A stretch of DNA of 8,634 nt from JBMNQS01 sp050944255 (GTDB lineage: Bacteria > Bacillota > Clostridia > Christensenellales > Maliibacteriaceae). The stretch covers positions 1-8,634 of the forward strand of contig JBMNQS010000080.1 in NCBI GenBank assembly GCA_050944255.1, read 5' to 3'. Of this stretch, positions 1-5,160 are shown piece after piece. The translations under genes and the position numbers were made by a program. Within the stretch, counting starts at the first letter, position 1; each line of letters starts with the position of its first letter. The notes under the pieces were generated by a model, which worked only from the letters and a program-made list of their open reading frames with translations, had not been told where the DNA came from and did not search any database.

Positions 1-548
1 TAGCGGGGCGATGTCTGCACCATCACCTTGGCGTCGGCCCAGGTGGCCGCTCCGCCGCGCCTGGCGACGGCCTCGAAAATGTGCTTGCGCTGCAATGCGC
101 TTTCAGTGATGGGAGCGCCGTCCGGAGGATGCAGCACCTTCTGCCATGAGATGTCCAGGCCGTCTTCTTTCAGCCTGTCCACCAAAATGCGGTAGCCCGC
201 CATTTTGGAAGCCTGCATGTCCTGCTGCAGCTTTGCAAACTGCGGGGCGGAAAAATCGCAGCCGACGCCCACGATATGCACGTCGCTCACCTGCGTCTCA
301 CAGGAAATCTCAATACCCGGCACCATCAGGGCATGCTCTGAAAATGCGAGCTTCTCAAAGGGCACGCCGCCCTCTTCGGCTTTGGGCGTCACGTCGTGGT
401 CGGACACCACAAAAAGCTCCACACCCACCGCTTCGGCCAGCCGCATCAATTGGGCATAGGTGTCTTTACCGTCGGAATATACACTGTGGCAATGCAGATC
501 GCAGGAAAAAGCGCTTTCAGGCGCCGATGCTCGGCCATGCAAACTCAT
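1..548 (-). CDS. PHP-domain metal-dependent phosphoesterase (partial, 3' end outside window)
   Basis: Reading the minus strand from ATG at 548 gives 182 open codons running off the left edge. The N-terminus has the classical PHP-domain metal-binding motifs: DLHCHSVYSDG at residues 17-27 (ligands His19, His21, Asp26), VVSDHDV at 47-53 (Asp50, His51), GIEISCE at 78-84 (Glu80) and DVHIVG at 89-94 (His91). After this comes a helical insert (about 100-182), the arrangement seen in TrpH/YciV-like PHP proteins. Known members hydrolyse phosphoesters, for example 3',5'-nucleoside bisphosphates or 5' ends of short RNA, but the substrate here is not readable. The start is supported by an AGGGGG Shine-Dalgarno about nine bases upstream and a promoter at 580-608. 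The gene looks monocistronic from its 5' side. A histidinol phosphatase or DNA polymerase PHP domain is less likely given the insert, but the missing C-terminus prevents a firm subfamily call. Confidence 0.9.
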   Translation of the reverse strand, partial: MSLHGRASAPESAFSCDLHCHSVYSDGKDTYAQLMRLAEAVGVELFVVSDHDVTPKAEEGGVPFEKLAFSEHALMVPGIEISCETQVSDVHIVGVGCDFSAPQFAKLQQDMQASKMAGYRILVDRLKEDGLDISWQKVLHPPDGAPITESALQRKHIFEAVARRGGAATWADAKVMVQTSPR

Positions 549-579
549 GAGGTAAATCCCCCTTTATTTGTCCCGCCCA

Positions 580-608
580 ATTATAGCACGCAAAATAGGC
601 CATCACAA
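580..608 (-). promoter_or_regulatory. Sigma-A promoter with extended -10 for the PHP gene
   Basis: On the minus strand TTGTGA (608-603) and a perfect TATAAT (585-580) are separated by exactly 17 bases. The -10 is preceded by TGC, which makes it an extended -10. Transcription would start near 573, leaving a leader of about 25 bases that contains the AGGGGG ribosome binding site before ATG 548. Confidence 0.75.
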
Positions 609-630
609 GATGAGAATCACAGTTATTGAT

Positions 631-646
631 CGTTAATTTTTTAACG
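631..646. repeat. A+T-rich palindrome upstream of the PHP promoter
   Basis: CGTTAA and TTAACG form a perfect 6-bp inverted repeat around TTTT. It lies about 22 bases upstream of the -35 box of the PHP promoter, a place where an activator or repressor could bind. It has no G+C-rich stem and so is not a terminator. A regulatory role is inference only. Confidence 0.3.
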
Positions 647-702
647 CATGGGACGGAAGCCGGCCCGCTTTTCCCGCACGGGCATTGGACCGCATAAAAC
701 CC

Positions 703-733
703 GCAAAACAAAAACCGCCGGCTGCCGGCGGTT
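703..733 (-). terminator. Intrinsic terminator downstream of the Asp23-family gene
   Basis: A perfect 9-bp stem (713-721 with 725-733, loop of three bases, core CCGCCGG/CCGGCGG) is followed on the minus strand by TTTTTGTTTT. It lies about 175 bases beyond the stop codon of the Asp23-family gene and just before the PHP promoter region, so it insulates the two transcripts. Confidence 0.8.
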
Positions 734-907
734 CTTTCACAGGCTGTATTCAACATCCGGAACGGACGCCGAATGCGCGGAGGCGGACGGCCCCATGCCT
801 CCGGCAGCCGCCGCCGGAAAAACGGCGCGGCCATTTGCACGGGCCTGCCCCGCGTACTTTTTCAAGCCGGATGAGGTGCTTTGGGCGATCAGGTTCTTCC
901 GCCAGCG
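734..907. other. G+C-rich non-coding stretch, 3' untranslated region of the Asp23-family gene
   Basis: About 175 bases lie between the Asp23-family stop codon and its terminator. They are very G+C-rich with several short self-complementary segments (CCGGC/GCCGG around 800-817). The open frames crossing it also run through the terminator or the PHP promoter, have no ribosome binding site and resemble no family I recognise. I see no gene here. Confidence 0.5.
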
Positions 908-1297
908 TTAAAACTGATCCGCCTTCTCTTCCTCGGGCAGCACCACGTCCACGATGCGGACATTGATCTTATCGGCGGAAAGCCCGGTCATATCCTTCAG
1001 CGCCTCGCGGACGTTCTGTGTGACTTCGCCGGCCACCTTGGGAATCTGGACGCCGTATTTGACCACCAGTTTCAGCTCAATATCGACCTTGGGGCTGTCG
1101 ATTTTCCCCACGATAACGCCGCTTGTCACATGCCCCTCGGATTTGAAGATGCCCGTGATGCCGCCGCCATGGCCCACAACGCCCTCGGATTTCTTCACGG
1201 CGATGCCCACGATCTTCTGGATGACTTTGTTGCTGTACGTCACATTGGAAAGCACGCCTTCGATATCGCCTTCGGGCAACTGCTTGATTTCCTCCAT
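908..1297 (-). CDS. Asp23/Gls24 family envelope stress response protein
   Basis: This 129-residue protein has the family pattern: an N-terminal GDIEGVLSNVTYSNKVIQKI segment, a glycine-rich turn (GHGGGITGIF, about 43-52), the alternating strand VDIELKLVVKYGVQIPKV (about 71-88), a helix VREALKDMTGL, and a final strand NVRIVDVVLPEE. The length is normal for the small single-domain members. Gls24/Asp23 proteins are abundant cytoplasmic or membrane-associated proteins linked to alkaline and envelope stress. In Staphylococcus, Asp23 is anchored to the membrane through AmaP. The molecular activity is not defined and no anchor gene is visible here. ATG 1297 has a GAGAGGAG ribosome binding site roughly ten bases upstream. 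The gene is divergent from mscL, another envelope-stress gene, across a 220-base region, and ends at a terminator near 703-733. It appears to be transcribed alone. Confidence 0.88.
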   Translation of the reverse strand: MEEIKQLPEGDIEGVLSNVTYSNKVIQKIVGIAVKKSEGVVGHGGGITGIFKSEGHVTSGVIVGKIDSPKVDIELKLVVKYGVQIPKVAGEVTQNVREALKDMTGLSADKINVRIVDVVLPEEEKADQF

Positions 1298-1335
1298 TTT
1301 CTCTCTCTCCTCTCGCTACGGCCGCAGCGCTCACC

Positions 1336-1354
1336 GCCACTATAAGCCACTATA
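1336..1354. repeat. Tandem GCCACTATA repeat in the Asp23-gene leader
   Basis: GCCACTATA occurs twice (1336-1344 and 1346-1354), offset by exactly ten bases, one helical turn. It lies just downstream of the predicted start of the Asp23-family transcript, where a dimeric regulator could sit. Function is unknown. With only two copies of nine bases, chance is possible. Confidence 0.35.
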
Positions 1355-1376
1355 TATCTACGACGCGTACAGACTC

Positions 1377-1405
1377 ATTATAATAGCTTCGACACGAAAA
1401 AACAA
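1377..1405 (-). promoter_or_regulatory. Candidate sigma-A promoter for the Asp23-family gene
   Basis: On the minus strand a perfect TATAAT (1382-1377) follows a weak -35 TTGTTT (1405-1400) with a 17-base spacer. The start would be near 1370, giving a leader of about 70 bases. The same bases also contain TATAAT on the plus strand (1379-1384), but without a matching -35 on that side. Confidence 0.5.
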
Positions 1406-1433
1406 ATATAGTGCGCTTTCCCTTTATTGCATC

Positions 1434-1463
1434 TTGCCAAGGGCGCCGCATCAAAGCTACAAT
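1434..1463 (+). promoter_or_regulatory. Sigma-A promoter for mscL
   Basis: TTGCCA (1434-1439, five of six consensus) and TACAAT (1458-1463, five of six) are separated by 18 bases. Initiation near 1470 would leave a leader of about 48 bases before the TTG start at 1518. Confidence 0.6.
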
Positions 1464-1501
1464 GAAACTATATCTAAAAGCCGCAACGAAATCATATCTA
1501 T

Positions 1502-1520
1502 AGAGGAGATGGAGCATTTG
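1502..1520 (+). promoter_or_regulatory. mscL: Ribosome binding site that points to a TTG start for mscL
   Basis: AGAGGAG (1502-1508) directly abuts ATG 1509, leaving no spacer, but is nine bases from the in-frame TTG at 1518. Normal spacing therefore favours TTG 1518. This also gives an N-terminus (M-R-K-F-F-N-E-F-K-Q-F) close to known MscL proteins. Confidence 0.6.
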
Positions 1521-2015
1521 AGAAAATTCTTCAATGAGTTCAAGCAATTCGCCCTCAAGGGCAACGCGTTGGATCTGGCGGTGGCGGTGGTCATCGGCGG
1601 CATCTTCCAGAGCATCATCAATTCCATGGTCAACGACCTGATCATGCCGCTGGTGGGCCTGGTGGGCCGGTTCGACTTTTCCAACCTGTTCATCCAGCTC
1701 AACAATTTCGACAAGCAGCCCGCCACGCTGGCAGACGCGCAGACTATGGGCGTCGCCACGTTCAACTACGGCAATTTCATTACCGCCGTAATCAACTTTT
1801 TCATTATGGCCTTTGTCATCTTCCTGATGGTCAAGGCCATGAACAAATTCAAGGACGCGGAGCTGCTTAAAAAACTGGGACCCGCCGGGGATAAAGAAGA
1901 TAAAAAGGAGGCCCCCACCAAAAAGCAGTGCCCCTACTGTTTCAGCGACATCGACATCAAGGCCACACGCTGCCCCCACTGCACGTCCCTGCTGACCGCG
2001 GAGGAAAAAGCCTGA
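1518..2015 (+). CDS. mscL: Large-conductance mechanosensitive channel MscL with C-terminal zinc-ribbon-like tail
   Basis: MscL forms a homopentameric membrane pore that opens under membrane tension and releases solutes on osmotic downshock. The 165-residue product begins with the amphipathic N-terminal helix (FFNEFKQFALKGN) followed by TM1 (about 17-45, DLAVAVVIGG, then NDLIMPLVGLVG), a periplasm-side loop with FNYGNF, and TM2 (about 87-110, ending in KAMNKF). After a charged linker rich in K, E and D, the tail carries Cys138-P-Y-Cys141 and, ten residues later, Cys152-P-H-Cys155. This is a double CxxC zinc-ribbon pattern where E. coli MscL has only a helical bundle. The frame is open for a long way upstream, but that stretch covers the promoter and intergenic region. 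TTG 1518 is preferred on ribosome-binding-site spacing, with ATG 1509 as the alternative. The family call is secure, and zinc binding is inferred from the cysteines. Confidence 0.95.
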   Translation: MRKFFNEFKQFALKGNALDLAVAVVIGGIFQSIINSMVNDLIMPLVGLVGRFDFSNLFIQLNNFDKQPATLADAQTMGVATFNYGNFITAVINFFIMAFVIFLMVKAMNKFKDAELLKKLGPAGDKEDKKEAPTKKQCPYCFSDIDIKATRCPHCTSLLTAEEKA

Positions 2016-2040
2016 CGCTTCCTGCGGTCGCGTCGCATCT

Positions 2041-2094
2041 TATGGCAAAATAACAGACGCAGGACAGTGTCCTGCGTCTGTGTCGTATGGTTTT
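2041..2094. terminator. Bidirectional terminator between convergent mscL and ypeB
   Basis: A perfect 13-bp stem (2053-2065 with 2069-2081, loop AGT, core GACGCAGGAC/GTCCTGCGTC) sits between the mscL stop (2015) and the ypeB stop (2107). On the minus strand it is followed at once by TATTTTG, a fair U-tract for the ypeB transcript. On the plus strand the T-run (GGTTTTC) begins about nine bases further on, so termination of mscL may be weaker. Confidence 0.8.
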
Positions 2095-2106
2095 CTTTGC
2101 CGGGCT

Positions 2107-3486
2107 TTACATCACCGTTGAGCCATTTTCCGAGTCCACCAGCATCATGATCTGCTCCTGCCGGCCGTTCTCGGCATTGATATAGACCAGATAGCGCTGG
2201 TCGCCCTTCCTGGCGGTGACTTCCCAGCACAGCGGTTCCGCGCCGTTGTCCTTGGGGATCACGCACAGCTGCGTGCTTTCGATTTCAAGGCCGCTGTTGA
2301 CTTTCGCTTCGGCCTCCTGCTTGCTGAGCTTGGGCTGCCGCGGGATCTCGCGCTGCTGGTTGTTCATCAGGTAATTCCACGCCTCAAAGCCGATGATGTC
2401 GCCTGTGGAGCGGCATACCTTCACCTTGACCATATCCGGATACATGACCACGCCGTTTTGCGTGGGGGCCGTGTTGATGACGGCCATGTTCTCCTCCATC
2501 TGCGAGTAAGTGGGCGACATGTTCTTATACCCCTGCTCGTCCAGGAAGCCCATGGCCCTGTTGATGCAGTCGTTCAGGGACAGTACGCCTTCGTCCTCGC
2601 GTCCCTGCGCCGTCATGGCCAGCACTTCGCCGCCGATCTGGCACACCAGCAGCGTGCCCGCCAAGCCATTCCTTTCAAAGGTGATGATATGCGCCGGTAT
2701 CAGTCCCTTCATGCTCCCGCCGTACTCCAGCGTGCCGCCGGGGACAAACTGCCTGGCTTTCGCCATGGCCTGGTCCTGCGTCACTTCCGTTGCACCTGAA
2801 AGCGCTTTGGGCTCACGGGTCAGGCGCGACTCGGAAAACGGGCCGTCATACACCAGCTCCGGAAAGTCCGTGCTGGCCGTTTCAAGATCGTTCAGTCCCG
2901 AAAGCGATTCGGGCAGTTCCTCGTCGTCCTTCATATCGTCCATGGCCATCAATTGCTTCCACGTCAGATCGCCGTTCTGGAAGCTCTGGTTCATGTCCAG
3001 AAAGCCCTGCTTCATATCCTTGGAGTAATTCCAGATATCGCCGATCTGCTTCATGTCGTCCTCGCCGATCTCGTCTATATCGCCCAGCGAACCCGACAGG
3101 GTGCCGCCGTAATCGCCTATGCGGTTTAAAAGCGATACCGTGCCGTTCATCCTTCCAAGGCTGCCGGGCATCTGCGCCAGGCCGTCCTGCGCCCCGGAGC
3201 TGTATTTGCGCAGCTCCTCCAGCAGCGGGCCCGCCGCGTCGGGCGAGGAGGTCACCGACAGCTTGGCCAGCGTCGTCTCCATGCCGCTTATATTGTCGTT
3301 GAGGCCCATAAAGGAGCGCGAATACATGTTCTCAAGCCTCGCCTCGCTGGCGCCCAGGGAATCGTCGCGCACAATGCCCCAGGCGGCTATGCCGATGACC
3401 AGAAACGACAGCACGACGCATGCCGTGGTCAGGTGGATGATTTTTCTTCGTTGGCTCAGTTCCTTTTCTCTGTAAACCTTATTCAT
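2107..3486 (-). CDS. ypeB: Germination protein YpeB (SleB partner)
   Basis: YpeB is a spore membrane protein required, in Bacillus, for stable incorporation and control of the cortex-lytic enzyme SleB, and the two are mutually dependent. The 459-residue product has the family's length (about 450) and architecture: a short basic N-terminus, one membrane anchor (about 18-38, TTACVVLSFLVIGIAAWGIV), a long helical region, the diagnostic FPELVYDGPFSE segment (208-219), then a C-terminal half of repeated PepSY-type units (roughly 232-290, 300-375 and 385-459; boundaries estimated by eye). ATG 3486 has a perfect AAAGGAG seven bases upstream, and this ribosome binding site overlaps the stop codon of sleB (TAAAGGAG), so translation is probably coupled. 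It is the last gene of the spoIIR-sleB-ypeB operon and ends at the hairpin 2053-2081. The extreme C-terminus is slightly divergent, but family identity is clear. Confidence 0.93.
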   Translation of the reverse strand: MNKVYREKELSQRRKIIHLTTACVVLSFLVIGIAAWGIVRDDSLGASEARLENMYSRSFMGLNDNISGMETTLAKLSVTSSPDAAGPLLEELRKYSSGAQDGLAQMPGSLGRMNGTVSLLNRIGDYGGTLSGSLGDIDEIGEDDMKQIGDIWNYSKDMKQGFLDMNQSFQNGDLTWKQLMAMDDMKDDEELPESLSGLNDLETASTDFPELVYDGPFSESRLTREPKALSGATEVTQDQAMAKARQFVPGGTLEYGGSMKGLIPAHIITFERNGLAGTLLVCQIGGEVLAMTAQGREDEGVLSLNDCINRAMGFLDEQGYKNMSPTYSQMEENMAVINTAPTQNGVVMYPDMVKVKVCRSTGDIIGFEAWNYLMNNQQREIPRQPKLSKQEAEAKVNSGLEIESTQLCVIPKDNGAEPLCWEVTARKGDQRYLVYINAENGRQEQIMMLVDSENGSTVM

Positions 3487-3498
3487 AACGATGCTCCT

Positions 3499-4176
3499 TT
3501 ATAAACAGAACCGGTGCTGACCGATCACGCGGACCACCGGCCTTGAAAAGATCCACTGGCTGGTAGCCGTTCTGGGATTGTAATAATAGATGCATCCGCC
3601 GCTGGGGTCCCATCCGTTTATGGCATCGCGGGCGGCCTGCATGGCCGAATTGTCCGGCGTCAGGTTGATCTGCCCGTCCGCCACGGCGGTAAACGCGCGG
3701 GGCTGGTATATGACGCCTGAGATGCTATTGGGGAAGTCGGGGTGCTTCACCCGGTTGAGTATCACCGCCCCGACGGCCACCTTGCCTTCATACGGCTCGC
3801 CCCTGGCCTCGCCGTAAATGGCCTTTGCCATAAGGTACACGTCGTTGTTGTAGTTGGACGAATTGCCGCCTCCGCCCCCACCGCTGGAGCCGGATAGCTG
3901 TATACCCAGCCTGGCCGCCGTTTGCTGGCCTACGATGCCGTCAACGGTCAGCCCGTTATACCTCTGAAACTGCTTCACGGCCGCCTCCGTCTGGCTGCCG
4001 AAAATACCGTCGATCGCCCCGTTATAAAGTCCGTATTCCTTTAACTTCCGCTGGACCTGCGATACGACGCTCCCGGTGGACCCGCGCCTGACCGACGCCG
4101 CGTGCACAGGCGCCGCCACCATGGCAAACACCAGTACCGCAAACAGTATCCAGCCTATGATCTGTCTTTTTTTCAT
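3499..4176 (-). CDS. sleB: Spore cortex-lytic enzyme SleB
   Basis: SleB is a lytic transglycosylase that degrades cortex peptidoglycan, recognised by its muramic-delta-lactam, during germination. The 225-residue protein has a Sec signal peptide (1-26, ending VHA before A), an N-terminal peptidoglycan-binding domain (about 28-93, with VQRKLKEYGLYNGAIDG and FQRYNGLTVDGIVG), a Gly/Ser/Asn linker with six consecutive glycines, and a Hydrolase_2 catalytic domain (about 113-225). The conserved YGEARGEPYEGKVAVGAVIL block includes the likely catalytic Glu123, followed by FTAVADGQI, INGWDPS, and the C-terminal RVIGQHRFC. The frame extends to GTG 4197, but AAAGGAG lies inside that extension 11 bases before ATG 4176, so 4176 is chosen. 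It starts 23 bases after the spoIIR stop and ends 12 bases before ypeB. Forespore expression is expected from the operon promoter. Confidence 0.95.
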   Translation of the reverse strand: MKKRQIIGWILFAVLVFAMVAAPVHAASVRRGSTGSVVSQVQRKLKEYGLYNGAIDGIFGSQTEAAVKQFQRYNGLTVDGIVGQQTAARLGIQLSGSSGGGGGGNSSNYNNDVYLMAKAIYGEARGEPYEGKVAVGAVILNRVKHPDFPNSISGVIYQPRAFTAVADGQINLTPDNSAMQAARDAINGWDPSGGCIYYYNPRTATSQWIFSRPVVRVIGQHRFCL

Positions 4177-4199
4177 GCTTTTACCTACTCCTTTCACCT

Positions 4200-4781
4200 T
4201 TACCAGTGCCAGTCAAATTTTTCCCTGAAGAAGGACCGCATATATAGCTGTCCGTCGGATATGGGTATTTCCATATCATCCTCCCTCACCGCATCGTCCT
4301 GTTTCACATTGACAAAGCACAGCGGCGGAAAGATCACGCACCACCAGTTTTGTCCTTTGCCCTCTCCCAGCGTCACGCACAGCGCATCGTAGCGACCCTC
4401 GGGATAAATGACGCCGTCGTAGAGCCTGGAGGGAAACTCGCGTTTGCCCATCTGCACCAAAACGGCCATATCCTTCCCCTGCGCCGCCATCACCGCGCGG
4501 GCCGCCTCCTGGATCCGCCCGGTGTTCAAAGAGACGATCTCAAGGGCCTCTTCCTGATCGGACACGCCCGCCACAAGCGGGGCCACCACACGGTTCACCT
4601 CGTCACGCACCATCAGTTTGAGTGCCTGGTCCTCGTCGCTGTCGCTGTTGGCGATGACGTGCAGGCGCACAATGTCCTGCGCCTCGGGCGCCGTTTTGCC
4701 TGGTTTCCGCTGCGCCAGGGCCCCGGATGTCATCATCAGGCAAAGACAGGCAATCCATAAAATCCATACCGTTTTTTTCAC
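4200..4781 (-). CDS. spoIIR: Stage II sporulation protein R (SpoIIR)
   Basis: SpoIIR is made in the forespore and secreted into the intermembrane space, where it activates the SpoIIGA protease that matures pro-sigma-E in the mother cell. The 193-residue product carries a signal sequence (KKTVWILWIACLCLMMTSG, cleavage expected after ALA at 21-23), the family signature RLHVIANSDSDEDQALKLMVRD (39-60) and the invariant C-terminal block GEGKGQNWWCVIFPPLCF (139-156). GTG 4781 is chosen over the in-frame ATG 4832. AAAGGGGG lies eight bases before the GTG, while the -10 box of the predicted promoter (4810-4818) lies downstream of ATG 4832, so that ATG would not be on the transcript. It heads a tight operon with sleB and ypeB, an arrangement joining a sigma-E signal to germination genes. 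The C-terminal residues after the FPPLCF block look normal. Confidence 0.95.
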   Translation of the reverse strand: MKKTVWILWIACLCLMMTSGALAQRKPGKTAPEAQDIVRLHVIANSDSDEDQALKLMVRDEVNRVVAPLVAGVSDQEEALEIVSLNTGRIQEAARAVMAAQGKDMAVLVQMGKREFPSRLYDGVIYPEGRYDALCVTLGEGKGQNWWCVIFPPLCFVNVKQDDAVREDDMEIPISDGQLYMRSFFREKFDWHW

Positions 4782-4809
4782 AATCAAAACCCCCTTTGAT
4801 TTGTCTTTA

Positions 4810-4838
4810 AGTATGGACGCAAAATCTTCCAAGTATAC
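4810..4838 (-). promoter_or_regulatory. Forespore promoter (sigma-F/sigma-G type) for spoIIR-sleB-ypeB
   Basis: On the minus strand GTATA (4838-4834) is followed after exactly 15 bases by GTCCATACT (4818-4810). This fits the Bacillus sigma-F pattern (GYWTA, N15, GGnnAnAnT) except for the second G. The same sequence read as AGTATA, 18 bases, CATACTT fits sigma-G (TGAATA, N17-18, CATACTA) at ten of thirteen positions. Initiation near 4804 would give a leader of about 22 bases with the AAAGGGGG site and GTG 4781. In Bacillus, spoIIR is sigma-F dependent and sleB sigma-G dependent, so a dual promoter makes sense. Confidence 0.65.
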
Positions 4839-4922
4839 TTTCGGGTTGTGATTATATGGATTTTTATTCTTCCGGTCAGCGCGAACAAACCCGTTTTATT
4901 TTGATCCGGCGCAGGAGGTGTC

Positions 4923-4979
4923 ATGCATGCGGCGCCTTCAAAAGTAAAATCAATAAAACGGCACACCAAAAAGGCATGA
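4923..4979 (+). CDS. Possible 18-residue basic peptide (hypothetical)
   Basis: An ATG at 4923 is preceded by a complete anti-16S match, AGGAGGTG (4913-4920; AGGAGG ends four bases before the ATG). It opens an 18-codon frame, MHAAPSKVKSIKRHTKKA, ending in TGA inside the left arm of a strong terminator. The product would be highly basic (five lysines, one arginine, two histidines), with no membrane segment. I recognise no family. The Shine-Dalgarno match and the terminator on the same strand support a short transcript, but I see no clear plus-strand promoter. The terminator is equally well explained by ispE on the other strand. The frame could be chance in a 379-base spacer, and the ribosome-binding-site spacing is short. 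Confidence 0.25.
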   Translation: MHAAPSKVKSIKRHTKKA

Positions 4980-5008
4980 GCTTTCAGCTCATGCCTTTTT
5001 GGTTATCG
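4960..5008. terminator. Perfect bidirectional terminator between spoIIR promoter region and ispE
   Basis: An 18-bp perfect stem (4965-4982 with 4986-5003, three-base loop) consists of a GGCATGAGCT/AGCTCATGCC core flanked by AAAAA on the left and TTTTT on the right. It therefore reads as an intrinsic terminator on both strands. On the minus strand it ends ispE transcription before the spoIIR promoter. On the plus strand it would end any transcript carrying the small ORF at 4923. Confidence 0.88.
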
Positions 5009-5106
5009 GCCTTATGGGCAATCTTTCAAAAAATGACGAGTCGGCTTCCGGTCTGCACGTTCCATTTCTTCGAAATGCGGCGGGAAAAAGCCCGCTGTCC
5101 GTTCGG

Positions 5107-5154
5107 CGATGCCGTGCGGCGTCCCGGCGACCGGAAGAGCCGCCTACGGCATCG
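5107..5154. repeat. Branched palindrome just downstream of ispE
   Basis: CGATGCCGT (5107-5115) and ACGGCATCG (5146-5154) form a perfect 9-bp outer stem. Inside, GCGGC (5116-5120) pairs with GCCGC (5139-5143) leaving a CT bulge, and CCGG pairs with CCGG (5124-5127, 5131-5134) around CGA at the tip. It starts seven bases after the ispE stop on the minus strand and is not followed by a U-tract, so it is not a typical terminator. It could be an mRNA-stabilising 3' structure or a protein-binding palindrome. Confidence 0.6.
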
Positions 5155-5160
5155 AAAGGA

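Noticed and set aside
517..840. 107-codon minus-strand frame between the Asp23-family gene and the PHP gene
   Set aside because: It crosses a strong terminator and the PHP promoter, overlaps the PHP start, has no ribosome binding site and resembles no family.
1379..1384. Plus-strand TATAAT as an mscL promoter
   Set aside because: There is no -35 at the correct spacing. The TTGCCA/TACAAT pair at 1434-1463 is better, and the TATAAT is better explained on the minus strand.
954..1508. Long upstream extension of the mscL frame
   Set aside because: It is antisense to the Asp23-family gene and covers both promoters. The MscL homology begins only near 1518.
4784..4969. 61-codon minus-strand frame upstream of spoIIR
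   Set aside because: It covers the forespore promoter and the terminator edge, and no family is recognisable.
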